64,000 bases of DNA from Gnetum montanum (lineage: Eukaryota; Streptophyta; Gnetopsida; Gnetales; Gnetaceae): positions 685,710-749,709 of the forward strand of contig MNCI01005810.1 in NCBI GenBank assembly GCA_015680685.1. Reading direction: 5' to 3'. Every line of letters begins with the position of its first letter. Position 1 is the stretch's first letter. Positions 9,575 to 20,432 of the stretch are shown here, piece by piece. The notes under the pieces were generated by a model, which saw nothing but the letters and a program-made list of their open reading frames with translations, ran no database searches and had not been told where the DNA came from. Made by a program: the position numbers and the translations under genes.

Positions 9575-9606
9575 GTCCCTGTCTGATCGACAAGACCGTT
9601 CAGGGC
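9575..9606 (+). other. Conserved hairpin block near LTR 3' end (R/U5)
   Basis: AAGTCCCTGTCTGATCGACA followed by AGACCGTTCAGGG. Outer arms CCCTG / CAGGG and inner GTCT / AGAC can pair. It recurs at 54181 (T8), 16571 (T2), 21954 (T3), 22540 (T4) and, inverted, 25932 (T6), while the rest of these LTRs has diverged widely. Confidence 0.6.
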
Positions 9607-9716
9607 ACCGCGGATTCATTTTTTTTCAGCTTAGCCCTCGCGCGGATCCGTGGTTAAAGCTGTGTACACGGAATTTCGGTCAGTATTTCCAGCTGCCGAC
9701 GTTTTCTGTCGTTACA

Positions 9717-10449
9717 ATGGTAGTAATAGAAAAATGGGAAAACTTCCTTTCTCTCTATCCGATTAAGGCGGGGCGTGATGTGCGGCGTAGCATGCTCACC
9801 ATGACATCATGACACTATTAGCATTTAAACCTCAGCACGCTTCAAGTCAGTTACTCGCCTTCTCAAAAATAAAAATAATATGATAATATTTGTTTTTGAT
9901 TAAAGGTTCGAAAAGACCTTAAGCTAACAAACTTGGCATGTTTACATCCCTTAAGACTCAAAGACAGCAATATCAACTAGTAACGGCTGTAGTCCGCAAT
10001 GACGTCAAACGAAGTAATTACACTTCTTACATCAACAATCAGCTAGCATGCCTCGATATAAGGGTAGCATATTCCCTAATAGTTTCATGCCTTCATTCCC
10101 ACATTAATTGCCCGATACGTCTCATACTCGCAATTCCATCTCTTTTATCATTATTTAGTGCAGTAAGACTTTTCATGTCACGATATGGCAACCCAAAATG
10201 ACAATTCAATTGGTGGTTTGGCATCCATATATAACTTTGCACTTTACATCAACAATTTCTATGTCTTCAACTATCCTAGATCCCTGTGCTCGGGTAGTAC
10301 ACCATGCCCCTGAGCAAGCAAACTCTCAATCTTTACATCGCCTTATTTAGCAAGTCACATCTCGATGTTGCTTTGCAGATTTACATTCCGCAAAATCTTT
10401 GGTGATCCTTACCCAGGCTCTCATCTTGTGATGGCAGGTTAAGCAAGAA
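9717..10449 (+). other. T2 spacer upstream of RT
   Basis: No gene. Holds two hairpin-type units (near 9903-9925, arms GGTT and GACC; and near 9986-10010, AGTC CGCAAT GACG then TCAAAC). An acceptor-like GATGGCAG ends at 10437, 12 bases before the pol ATG at 10450. T1 is inserted at the left edge; 9717-9721 (ATGGT) would be its target duplication, but the other copy is outside the window. Confidence 0.5.
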
Positions 10450-13400
10450 ATGAAAACCCACCATGCCCTGTCCATACCTCTAATATTAACAGGGCCACAA
10501 GGCAAGCTCGCAAGATAGTTAAACCCTGACGCGATCAACTGGGAGTTGGTTGCGATTATAACTATAGCAACCTTAGAAGCAATCCTAGATTTACCCAAAC
10601 ACCTGGTCCATGTCCTAGATTTGGAGGCCGGGGATGTAACCGAGGATCCGCTCGTCAAGATACCCATAACCACTACAAGAAGGGAGGTAAAGACATTAAG
10701 ACTAGGCTCTCTCCTAGACGCACAAATACATGAGGGCATAGTTAAAACCTTGCAAGAACACGTTGATGTCTTCGCATGGTCATATGAAGATATGCCAGGT
10801 CTAGATCCACGGTTGATTTAGCATAACATCATCCTAGACCCCCATGTGAAGGTAGTCAAGCAAAAGGCACATAAAATCAAGCCAGAAATCGTGCTAGCCG
10901 TGAAGGATGAAATCACTAAGTTATACCGAGTAGGCTTCATCCACGCAGTCAACTATTCAGAGTGGGNAACCTTCATGACTCGATGGGGAACCTTCTACTA
11001 TACCATGATGCCCTTTGGGCTCAAGAATGCTGGGGTGACATACCAGTGAGCCATGATGTACATTTTTAGTAACCACATCCTAGAAACATTAAATGATTAC
11101 GTAGACGATATAGCAGTTAAGTCCAAAGAGGCGGTCCATCACCCACGTGACCTAGAGTTAGTCCTCAAGTGCTTTCAAAGGCACGATTTGTGTCTTAATC
11201 CTAAGAAATGTGTCTTCGGAGTAAAGACCGGGTGCATGTTAGGGCTTGTGGTATCAGAGGCTAGAATATGGGTGGACCTAGACAAAGTCAAAGCTATCAT
11301 CAACCTAGCGCCTCCCACAAACCTAAAAGAGTTACATGGTCTACAAGGCAGAGTGCAATTCATTCAAAGATTCATAGCAAGACTGACCGATAAGTTACAC
11401 CCCATGCAATATCTTCTGAGAAAATGGGTTGACATCAAGTGGATAGTCCAATGTCAACAAGCCTTCGACAACCTAAAGAAAGAACTCTCGCACCTACCAA
11501 TAGTGTACCCACCGTAGAGGGACAAGCCTTTCTTCATCTACCTCACCACCTCTGACGCATCCATAGCAGCACTGCTATGTCAGAAGTGGAATGATGGCTC
11601 TGAGATACCAGTGTATTACCTGAGCCATGCATTAATATCATATGAGAAAAATTACAATGAGGTAGAAAGGAATTACCTAGCCTTAGTGTTTGCGCTAAAA
11701 AGGTGGCAACACTACCTATTCCGCAGCACAACTAACATCATTTGCAAAAGCAATATACTCCAGGCTATCATCGGCAACCTATATGAAAGCAGCAAGATAG
11801 CCCAATGGAAGGCCATAACTGCAGAATTTGATCTACGCTATGTGAGCCAATCATTGACAAAAGGCCAAGCCATAGTGACCCAACTTATGGCCTCTCCAGT
11901 TGACGACCAGGCAGTCATCGACCCCGAGTTCCTAGACGAATACGTAAGTAATGTCGCCATCGTCCCACTGCATTTCAAGGCAACCTTACACTTCAACGGT
12001 GCCTCAACCACACAAGGAGGTAGCGTCATTGTCGTAATCACATTCCTCTCTGGGGAAATGTACCTGTCCACTTATCGCTTAGCATTCCCGTGTACTAATA
12101 CTATGGCGGAATACGAGGGGCTACTCAGAGGTCTCTTAACTACCCACGCACTACATGTACAACACCTGGCAATCTGAGGAGATTCATAACTAGTTGTGAA
12201 TCAAATCACTGAAGTTTACACCTACAAGGCTATGCATCTGCAACCCTACCGTGACCTAGCAAAGTTTTTACTAAAACAATTCATGACCACTGATGTGCAA
12301 TATGTGCCATGCAGTAAGAACGGCATAGCAGATGCCTTAGCTACCCTCGCGTTAAACATCCCATCGCATTCCTTGGTGAACCTACCAACTGTGATCATAA
12401 AATGCATAGAACCTATCACTCAAGCAGAACACGTGGCATCTGTTGACGTTGCGGACACCCCGGAATGGTACGGTAACATTAAAGCATATTTACGACATGG
12501 TGAACTCCCAGGTGGATTGACATCGAGCTAGAGAGATGCAATCTGCAAGTGCGCTCAGTAATATGTGCTCATAGGAAGTGATGTCCTATGCCAGCGATCC
12601 TACGATGGGATATTGTTGGCGTGCGTGGCTGGAGAGCAGGCATAGAAGGTAGTTAATGAGGCTCATGAAGGGCTGTGCGGTGGACACACATGTTAGAGAT
12701 ATGTTAATGAGGTTCATGAAGGTAGTTAATGAGGTTCATGAAGAGCATGACTACCTGTCGAAAGTCAAGACATGTGACACATGTCAGAGATATGAAAATC
12801 TCATACACATAGCGCCTACAAGCCTACACCCTACACAAATTACGTGGCCTTTCCAATGATGGGGACTAGACCTCATAGGGTCCATCACGCCTAAGTCTTC
12901 TGTGAGGCATAACTTCATTATCACCGTCACAGAGTATTTTACTAAGTGGATGGAAGCTATTCCTCTGAGGAAAATGACATCCGAGTAAATCTACCACTTT
13001 GTCCTCGATAACATCGTGACTAGGTTTGGGCTTTCAATGACTATTGTGACCGACAATGGACCACAGTTCAGCAGTAAGGAAACCTAGGCCTTCTATAGCA
13101 ACCTAGGCATTAAATAATCATTTTCTTCCCCTTACTATTTGCAGGCGAACAGACAGGTGGAGGCTACAAATAAGTCCATCATCGACTTACTGAAGCAGAT
13201 GCTTAGCAATAGCAAGAGGCAGTGGCATGAGCAAATACTTTATGTCCTCTAGACCTATCGAACAACTTGCAGAACCAAGATACGTAAGACTCCTTACAGT
13301 CTTTTTTACAGATCTAAAGCTATGTTACCTCTTGAGTTACAGGTACCCTCACTCTGGATGATCCTACCCAACGTCGTGAGCGAAGCCCAGAACAACAAAT

Positions 13401-13716
13401 CACAAGCCATTGACATTGATTTAGTGGAGGAGGAACACGTGCAAACACTAAGACAGATTAAGCACTATCAGGATAGACAATGGCAAAAGCACCATGCAGA
13501 CCCACATCAATGGCCAGTGCAGAAGGGAGATCTCATCCTTAAGGCCGTCCGTGAGCATGTGAGTAAATTCTCAGCCAACTGGGAAGGGCCTTATGTGGTC
13601 GCCAAAGCCTTCAGGAATGGAGCCTTCAAACTGGCAGGCATGGATGGCAATGAGTTTGCCAACCCAGTGAATCACATGTACCTCAAGCCATACTACATCT
13701 CAGGTGCAATGACAGC
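10450..13716 (+). pseudogene. pol: T2 pol pseudogene (RT, two RNase H, integrase)
   Basis: Collinear with T1 pol but broken by many stops (for example TAG near 10528 and 10819, TAG near 11515, TGA at 12175). Visible motifs: LDLEAGDVTEDP, PFGLKNAGVTYQ, NDYVDDIAVKSK, YLSHAL, FNGAST (second RNase H, D changed to N), NTMAEYEGLLRGLL, CDTCQRY, TDNGPQF and NWEGPYVV with NHMYLKPYYI. The RT palm between SEW and TFMTRWGTF is missing, about 70 residues, exactly where a single N stands (10967). In the IN zinc region a GTTCATGAAG-type segment is repeated around 12650-12750. The original stop after KPYYI is lost, so the frame reads on into the repeat array to 13888. Confidence 0.88.
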
Positions 13717-13728
13717 ACACTCCACCAT

Positions 13729-14010
13729 CTGCTACGACGATAAACTAGTAGCCGTGCTGAGTAGCGTCCGCAATGACGATAAACTAGCAGCACCAAACAG
13801 CGTCTGCTATGAAGGTAAACTGGCAGCAACTATCTACCACGATGTAAAACTAGCACTGCTAGTCCACTATGACTATAAACTAGCATAGCGCATCTGCCAT
13901 GATGTAAAACTAGCATGTATAGTCCGCTGGGACCTCAAACTAGCACAGTGGTCCCCTGGGATCCTAAACCAGCACCCGATCTACCAAGACCTTAAACTGG
14001 GTTCACGCCG
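13729..14010 (+). repeat. Hairpin-unit array after T2 integrase
   Basis: About nine units ending in TAAACTAGCA. Well-paired examples: CGTC CGCAAT GACG, AGTC CACTAT GACT, CATC TGCCAT GATG and GTCC GCTG GGAC. Others are eroded. Same position and orientation as in T1. Confidence 0.8.
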
Positions 14011-14940
14011 CATCCTCAACATGCATCATCACTGAATACACGTTGAATGAAGGGGCATGATACTGACACGTGGCTGGGACATCACCGCTCCAGGATGTAG
14101 TTCCCGATGCAAGGAAAACACAGTCCAAGACGTACACGCTGCCATCTCCGGTGTCATGCTGACCTTTCGAAGACGTCATACAATGTCACATGGGCCCTTT
14201 GAACCTACCATCGTTAAGGCCCACCTCCCTGATGGTAGCTCCTGGGCCTGTTCCTACTTCTGAGATGCTGATAGTATTGTGGCCTAGCCACAATATTGTT
14301 GCACTTCTATTCCCCATCAAGGTTTCAGCTCGCACAATGTTCAACTATGTGGTAGCTAACCCCATAGTTAAACTCAGCATGCATGCACTTGGCGGGGATC
14401 CCAGTGCATCTGTGTCCCCGGTGCCCTTGGGAATAGCTCCCTCCATGGGCAATGCTGCCAAAACCATTGTTGGCCTCCCTGATTTGGGCATCTCATACCA
14501 GCGATCATGCCCAAGTGTAACAACAATGCCAGCAGCCCGCAAAACATTGTCCCCACAGACGCATCCCCCTACAACAGAAAAGGCTATAGCATCGCAAAGT
14601 GAGTGCCTCGACTAACATGGTTGTTTGAGAGTGTAAATTCTAGCACGCGCGTAACATAGCTCGCCGTGTGGAAGGCTTCGATAGGCAGCTCAAGACTCTC
14701 CATGGATGTAATACAACTCATTTTGCGGAGGGGACACCCACCTACGAGAGGTTGAAGAATAGCACCAGTCAGAGATGAAAACGCAAACGAGCCCCTCAGA
14801 GCACTCTGACGAGGGACTCAGCTAAAAATCATCTCTGCTCTCTACCTTAACCTCTACAGCACCAATCCAACACCCTTGAGCACATCCAAGAAATGTCCCA
14901 GTACTCACCAAGCGATAGCCTCAGCATTTTTCTTACTGAA
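14011..14940 (+). other. T2 3' untranslated region with conserved hairpin
   Basis: No gene supported. A perfectly placed hairpin AGTATTGTGGC / CTA / GCCACAATATT is at 14273-14297, preceded by CCTGATGGTAG; both recur in T3 and inverted in T6. Another shared block is GTCATGCTGACC (14152-14163). Confidence 0.55.
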
Positions 14941-15015
14941 GTGTTTCGTATTCTTTGCCAATGTCCATCGAGCCTGTTCTCCAGATGTCGACAAAGAGGG
15001 GCCAATGAAACACCC
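14941..15015 (+). promoter_or_regulatory. T2 PPT palindrome
   Basis: GTGTTTCGTATTCTTTG at the left mirrors ACAAAGAGGGGCCAATGAAACAC at the right. PPT AAAGAGGGGCCA lies just before the LTR start at 15006. The loop contains ATCGAGCC, also seen in the T3 and T6 loops. Confidence 0.7.
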
Positions 15016-15956
15016 TAAAAGAAAAATACGGAGTCATCCTGGCTTCACTAGGCTCTTGCAGTCTACATAGCACCATGGCAGTCCATTAGGAAAAGAACGT
15101 TCTGAGTCCAAGATGGCCGGTTCAGTAAATTTTCTACTTTAGGCATGGGCGGGTTCCGTACCAACCCACCCACCCACCAAAGTAGTCTGAACAGCTAGTA
15201 GCCTACTCAGAAATGGTGTCTAGAATTGATAGGGTATCCTGGGTGCACAGGAGAAGCAATTTAGCAAGTTTTCTAAGTCAAAAAGCCTGCTAGGCTACGA
15301 TGTGTAGCATAGCAAGCCTCAGAAAACAATGGCGGAACGAGATTTTACGCTACGCAATGATATATGGCATAGCATAGCAACAACTTCACTACTCACCTCC
15401 CTCATCCAATCTCGAGCTCTGCAGTGATGTCTCTTTTTACTAGGAAGCGGCAAACCATTTCTATTGCTACACTATGCTGAGCTACATGGCGTAGCAAGGC
15501 ATAGCAGTCTTGCGGAAAGGGATAGAAGGCGGTTCGAAAGGTGAAATCAGCAAAGTTCACAAAACTTGCACTATGGTAGAATAGGATGAAAATCAGAAAA
15601 ACTATCGCATCAATTCCAGTTGCTATGCTACGTAGCGTAGCATCATGTAGCAAGTATGTGACATACAGTAGGACACGCGGCAAGGTGCTATGCCACGATA
15701 AGCAAGCCACGTCACAAAACATAGCGCAGCATGTAGGTGGTTGTGCGACATCAATGCACCCCACCTTGATTAGACTATTGACACATGCCTCTAGGAGCTG
15801 ATGGTGCAGTCGTGACGTAGTAGGATCACAGTTATTACTCACATCACAATGGTCTTGTAAGCTCAACGGTTACAAATGGCTCAAGTAACGCCAGTAAGGT
15901 GGCGCAAGTCTGTGACACGTAGTATTCAAACGGTCATCTTTGCTTACCTTCAGCCC

Positions 15957-15964
15957 TATAAATA
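15957..15964 (+). promoter_or_regulatory. TATA box of T2 LTR
   Basis: TATAAATA within CCCTATAAATAGCC, downstream of the U3 palindromes. Confidence 0.7.
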
Positions 15965-16276
15965 GCCTGTCAAATAGCATAAGGAGAGGTCTGTGAAAAA
16001 AAAAAGAAAAGGGGGAATCTCCTTGGCTGAAACAAGAAAAAGAGATACCTGCAATCTCACAAAAAAGGGAAAGAAAAGGAGAGGCCAGCAATCTGTAAAA
16101 GGAACCTCTCTCAGCTGGCATAAAGCCCAGGGTCTCATTCTACCACTTTGGTAGGATCCCACCTACATTGTATATACGTGAAGTCTATGCCCAAGTGCAT
16201 AGCTATTCGTGTTTCCCAACATGCTTCGGTCACCCTTAGAACTTCTGCACTCCGTCACACCGTGCAGCCGATTGTA

Positions 16277-16300
16277 CCCCCCCCCCCCCCCCCCCCCCCC
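16277..16300 (+). repeat. Homopolymer of 24 C in T2 LTR
   Basis: Uninterrupted run of C following ATTGTA. In T3 the matching place reads ATTGTATCC with no run. Length is unlikely to be assembled exactly. Confidence 0.9.
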
Positions 16301-16714
16301 TTGACTAGATAGATTTGTGGCTCTGAAGTGGTGCATGTTCCTAACTATATCCTATGTTACCTCTTATATACTGTCTAGCTTCCTTGTATTATTTTCTATT
16401 TTGTTTACCTTCAAGCATCATCTCATATCATTGCTGCACTCACGTTTATTCATTATTTCGCATTGTTCTCGCATTTTTTTGTCCCTTTCTTTTCCCACTA
16501 TAACTATCCATAAGCACCATCCTGCAACTCGTAAAGTTTATTTTGCAAAAGGATATATTGACATCGATGTAAGTCCATGTCTAATCGGCCAAACCATTCA
16601 GGGCACCCCATGTTTGCATACACCTAGCACAGCCCTCCCACGGGCACAGGGCTGGAACTGTTGTGTCTTCAGACCTTGGCGTTCTTCTAGCCACCGACAT
16701 TTTCAATCGCTACA

Positions 16715-19134
16715 CCTTAATCCTTAGAAGTATGTCTTTGGGGTGAAAACCGAACACATGTTAGGGTTCATAGTATCAAAGGCTGGAATACGAGTGGACC
16801 TTGACAAGGTTAAGGCCATTGTCAACCTAGCACCCCCTACAAATCTTAAAGAATTGTGTGGTTTGCAAGGTAGGGTACAGTTCATCTAAAGGTTTATAGC
16901 AAAGTTAACTGACAAGTTACACCCCATGCAACATCTTCTGAAGAAATGGGTTAACTTCAAGTGGACAATCTGATGTCAGCAAGCCTTCGATGACTTGAAG
17001 GAAGAGCTCTTGCACCTCCCAACTATGCACCCACCACAAAGGGATAAGCCTTTCTTCATATACCTTGCCACCTCTGACACATCTATCACAGCACTACTAT
17101 GTCAGAAACGAGACAATGGATCTAAGATTCCAATGTATTATCTTAGTCATGCATTAATAGCGCATGATGTGAAATACAAAGAGGTGGAGAGGAATTGCCT
17201 TGCCTTAGTGTTTACGTTAAAAAAGTGGAGGCACTACTTATTTTGCAATACAATTATCATTTACAAAAGCAACATGCTCTAGGCTCTCACTAACAACCTG
17301 TATGAAAGTAGCTGGATAGCCCAATGGAAAGTAATAACCACAAAGTTCAACCTACACTATGTAAGCCAGTCGTCGACCAAGGGTCAAGCCATAGCAATGA
17401 AACTTACAGCCTCACCCATCAATGACCACGCAACCATAGATCTCGATTTCCTGGACGAGCATGTTGGCACTATCAACATCATCCCATCACACCTAGAAGC
17501 TACTTTACACTTCAACGGCACTTCCACTGCATAGGTAGGGAGTGTAGCTACCGTCATTACATTCCCCTTTGGGGAAATGCACCTGTTTGCTTATCATTTT
17601 TCATTCCCCTGCACCAACAATGTGGCAGAGTATGAGGAGCTACTTAGAGGCCTCTCAGCTACCCAAACACTATGCATACAACACTTGGCAATCCATGGTG
17701 ATTCAAAAATAGTTGTGAATCAAATCAATGAGGTCTATGCCTACAAGGCTACACACCTGCAACCCTACTGAAACCTAGCAAAAAGCCTACTCAAACAGTT
17801 TGCAACCACAGATGTGCAACAGGTGCCATGCCACGAGAACACCGTAGCGGATGACTTAGCCATCCTAGCACTAAATATCACACCACACTCATTTGCAAAT
17901 TTGCCAACTTCGATCGTCAAATGTACTGAGCCTATCACTCAGGTGGGACATGTGGCCTCTATCAGTGCTACGGATACCCAAGAGTGGTACGCTAACATTA
18001 AAGCCTACCTACAACACAGTGAACCCCCAAGCAGACTAACATCTACCCAAAGAGATGTAATCCATAAGCACGCCCAACAATATACACTCATGGGAAATGA
18101 CACCCTGTGCAAATGCTCCTATGATGGGATATTTCTGGCATGTGTGGATGGGGAGCAAGCACAAAAGGTAGTTAATGAAGTGCATGAGGTACTATGTAGT
18201 GGACACATAGCACCTAGGGCTATGGCTACGAAAATCAGATGCCTAGGATACTACTAGCCCCATATGGAGTGTGACTACTTGTCAAAAGTCAAGATGTGTG
18301 ACACATGTCAGAGATACGCAAATCTCATACACGTCTCACCTACAGACCTGCAGCCAACGAAAATCACATAGCCTTTCCAACGATTGGGACTAGACCTCAT
18401 AGGACCTATCATGCCTAAGTCCTCTACAAGGCATAGCTTCATTATCACTACCACTAAGTATTTTACTAAGTGCGTGGAAGCTATTCCCCTGAGGAAGACA
18501 ACATCTCAGTAGATCTGCCACTTCATCCTGGACAACATCATAACAAGGTTTTGGCTTCTGATGACTATTGTGACTAAAAATGGGCCACAATTCAGTAGTA
18601 TAGAAACCTAAATCTTCTATAGCAATCTGAGCATTAGGCAATCATTCTCCTCCTTGTATTACCCATAGGCGAACAGATAAGCAGAGGCTACAAATAAGTC
18701 CATCATCAACTTGCTAAAGCAGATGCTTACCAATAGCAAGAAGCGGNGAAGCTATGTTTCCTCTTGAGTTGTAGGTACCATCACTCCAAATGATCCTCTC
18801 ATATGTTGTGAGCGAAGCCCAGAACAACGAGTCGTAGATCATTAATCTTGACTCAATAGAGGAGCAACACGTGCAAATGCTGAGCTGCATAGAGCGCTAC
18901 CAGAGAAAGCAATAGCAAAAGCACAGTACAGACCCACATCAATGGCTAGTACACAAGGGAGACCTCATCCTCAAAGTTGTCCATGAGCATGTGAGCAAAT
19001 TCTCAGCCAATTTGGAAGGCCCATACATGGTCACTAAAGCCTTTGGGAATGGGGCCTTCAAGCTGGTGGACATGGACAGCAACGAGTTCGCCAACCTGGT
19101 GAATCACTCGTACCTCAAGTCATACTACATTTGA
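16715..19134 (+). pseudogene. pol: T3 pol pseudogene, from mid-RT to integrase end
   Basis: Starts at the RT codons L-N-P after YVDD and continues with YVFGVKTEHMLGFIVSKAG, VDLDKVKAIVNLAPPT, TDKLHPMQHLLKK, FFIYLATSD, YLSHAL, second RNase H (FNGTST, NNVAEYEELLRGL, HGDSKIVVNQI), zinc region CDTCQRYAN and a decayed DDE core (GLDLIGP, TKNGPQF with D changed to K). It ends NHSYLKSYYI and TGA at 19132-19134. Many in-frame stops. A single N at 18747 replaces about 30 conserved residues (between KKR and the EAMFPLEL segment). Confidence 0.87.
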
Positions 19135-19148
19135 AGCATGAATGCAAC

Positions 19149-19395
19149 AAGTAGCGTCTGCTATGATGTTAAACTGGCGGTAACAAGCATCATCCACTAT
19201 GATGTTAAACTAGCAGTGACCGTCCGCTACGACATAAAACTAGCACAGCTAGTCCGCTATGACTATAAACTAGCACAGCACGTCCGCTATGATGTTAAAC
19301 TGGTATGTACGATCTGTTGGGACCTTAAACCAACACAGCGGTCCACTAGGATCCTAACCCAACACACAATCTACCAGGACCCTAAATTGGGTTCA
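19149..19395 (+). repeat. Hairpin-unit array after T3 integrase
   Basis: About eight units with TTAAACTAGCA tails. Paired examples are CATC CACTAT GATG, AGTC CGCTAT GACT and CGTC TGCTAT GATG. Same place and direction as in T1 and T2. Confidence 0.8.
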
Positions 19396-20356
19396 TGTCA
19401 TGTCCCTAGCATGCATCTGTGCCAGGTAGACATCAAACAAGTATGTGTAGTGCCGATGTGGGGGTGGGATGTTGTAGCTCCAAAACATAGTTCACCGACA
19501 CAATGAGAACATGATCTAGAACATACATGACACCACCACCCTTGGCATCATGCTGATCCTCTGGAGATGTCGTATGACATCGCATTGACCCTCCAGACAT
19601 ACTGTTGCCATGGCCCACAGCCCTGATGGTAGTTCCTTGGTCAATGCCTGCTACTAGAGTTTCGGTAGTATTGTGGCCCAGCCACAATATTGTTACCCTC
19701 TAGCTCCCTACCGATGTCTGGGCTCGCATGACGTTTAGCTATGTGGTAGCTGATCCCATAGCTGAACTAAGAATGCATGCCTTCATTAGGGATTCCAGAG
19801 CATCCACACTCATAGCAACTAACTGTAGATTCGATGCCAGCTCCTCCACGCCGATGCTGCCAAGGCCACTGACGACCTTCCTACCTTGTACATCGCATGA
19901 TAGCAAAGATGTCCAAGAGCTTTAACAAAGTCTGCAGCAAGCAAGAATTGTCTTTCCACAGCAGCAAATGCTACGGTGTCATGAAGTGAGTGCCTCAATT
20001 AGCTTGGCTACTTCAGAGTGAAAATTCCATGACTTTCATAACACAGCTCACTGCATGGGAAGCATCTGTAGGCAAGTCAAAACCCCACACAGATGTAACA
20101 CAACTCATCCTGGGAAAGAAACACCTATCCTACAAGAGGTCAAAGGTCAATGAAAGTAAAGATGAAAACGTGAAAAACTCCCTCATGAGCACTCTGACGA
20201 GGGACTCTGCTAAGCCTCATCTTTACCCTTTTTCTTGAACCTCCTTCCTCCCTACTTCATCCTTTCCCCCTACAAAAACCAATGCAACACTCTCAAACAT
20301 AGCCAAGCGACGTGTTGATGATCATCGAGTAGCAACATTAGCATCGTGTCTTCCGT
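19396..20356 (+). other. T3 3' untranslated region
   Basis: No gene supported. Contains the conserved hairpin AGTATTGTGGC / CCA / GCCACAATATT (19667-19691) and the block CATGCTGATCCTCTGGAGAT near 19548, both shared with T2 and T6. Confidence 0.5.
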
Positions 20357-20432
20357 GGTGTTTTGTATTCTTTATCAACGTCTCTCGAGCCCATCCTCCA
20401 AACGTCAATAAAGAGGGGCCAATGAAACACCC
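20357..20432 (+). promoter_or_regulatory. T3 PPT palindrome
   Basis: GGTGTTTTGTATTCTTTATC mirrors ATAAAGAGGGGCCAATGAAACACC. The loop has CTCGAGCCCATCCTCC. The LTR begins at 20423. Confidence 0.7.

Larger units (their letters stand above)
1..9716 (+). mobile_element. T1: Tat-type Ty3/gypsy LTR retrotransposon, left part outside window
   Basis: Seen in order: antisense gene (minus strand), spacer, pol (RT, RNase H, second RNase H, integrase), hairpin-repeat array, 3' UTR, polypurine tract and 3' LTR ending in GTTACA. gag, protease and the 5' LTR must lie left of the window. The right flank is the pre-RT spacer of T2, so T1 inserted into T2. It is the best-preserved copy here: pol has one nonsense codon and CpG sites are still common. 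Lineage assignment rests on the dual RNase H and the RT and IN motifs. Confidence 0.9.
8031..9716 (+). repeat. T1 3' LTR
   Basis: Starts TGAAACACCGT directly after the PPT and ends GTCGTTACA. It is the same type as the T8 5' LTR (52764-54323), which starts TGAAACACCGTG and ends CGTCGTTACA. U3 holds palindrome arrays; TATA is at 8882; a conserved hairpin lies near the 3' end (9575-9606). About 1686 bp. An open frame within it (8079-8537) simply reads through the palindromes and is not a gene. Confidence 0.88.
9717..16714 (+). mobile_element. T2: Tat-type retrotransposon, right part, interrupted by T1
   Basis: Pre-RT spacer, degraded pol, hairpin array, 3' UTR, PPT palindrome and 3' LTR in plus orientation. 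Its left part lies beyond T1, outside the window. It is inserted in the RT gene of T3: the base after its LTR continues with the T3 RT codons L-N-P. It carries many stops and is clearly older than T1. Confidence 0.85.
15006..16714 (+). repeat. T2 3' LTR
   Basis: Starts TGAAACACCC, ends ATCGCTACA, about 1709 bp. U3 (about 15290-15740) is rich in GCTATGCTAC / GTAGCATAGC palindromes. TATA is at 15957, a C homopolymer at 16277 and the conserved 3' hairpin block at 16571-16606. The sequence to its right is RT coding DNA of T3. Confidence 0.85.

Noticed and set aside
16317-16727. 136-residue frame at the T2 LTR end
   Set aside because: Lies in U5 and crosses the LTR boundary into T3. No conservation in other LTRs.
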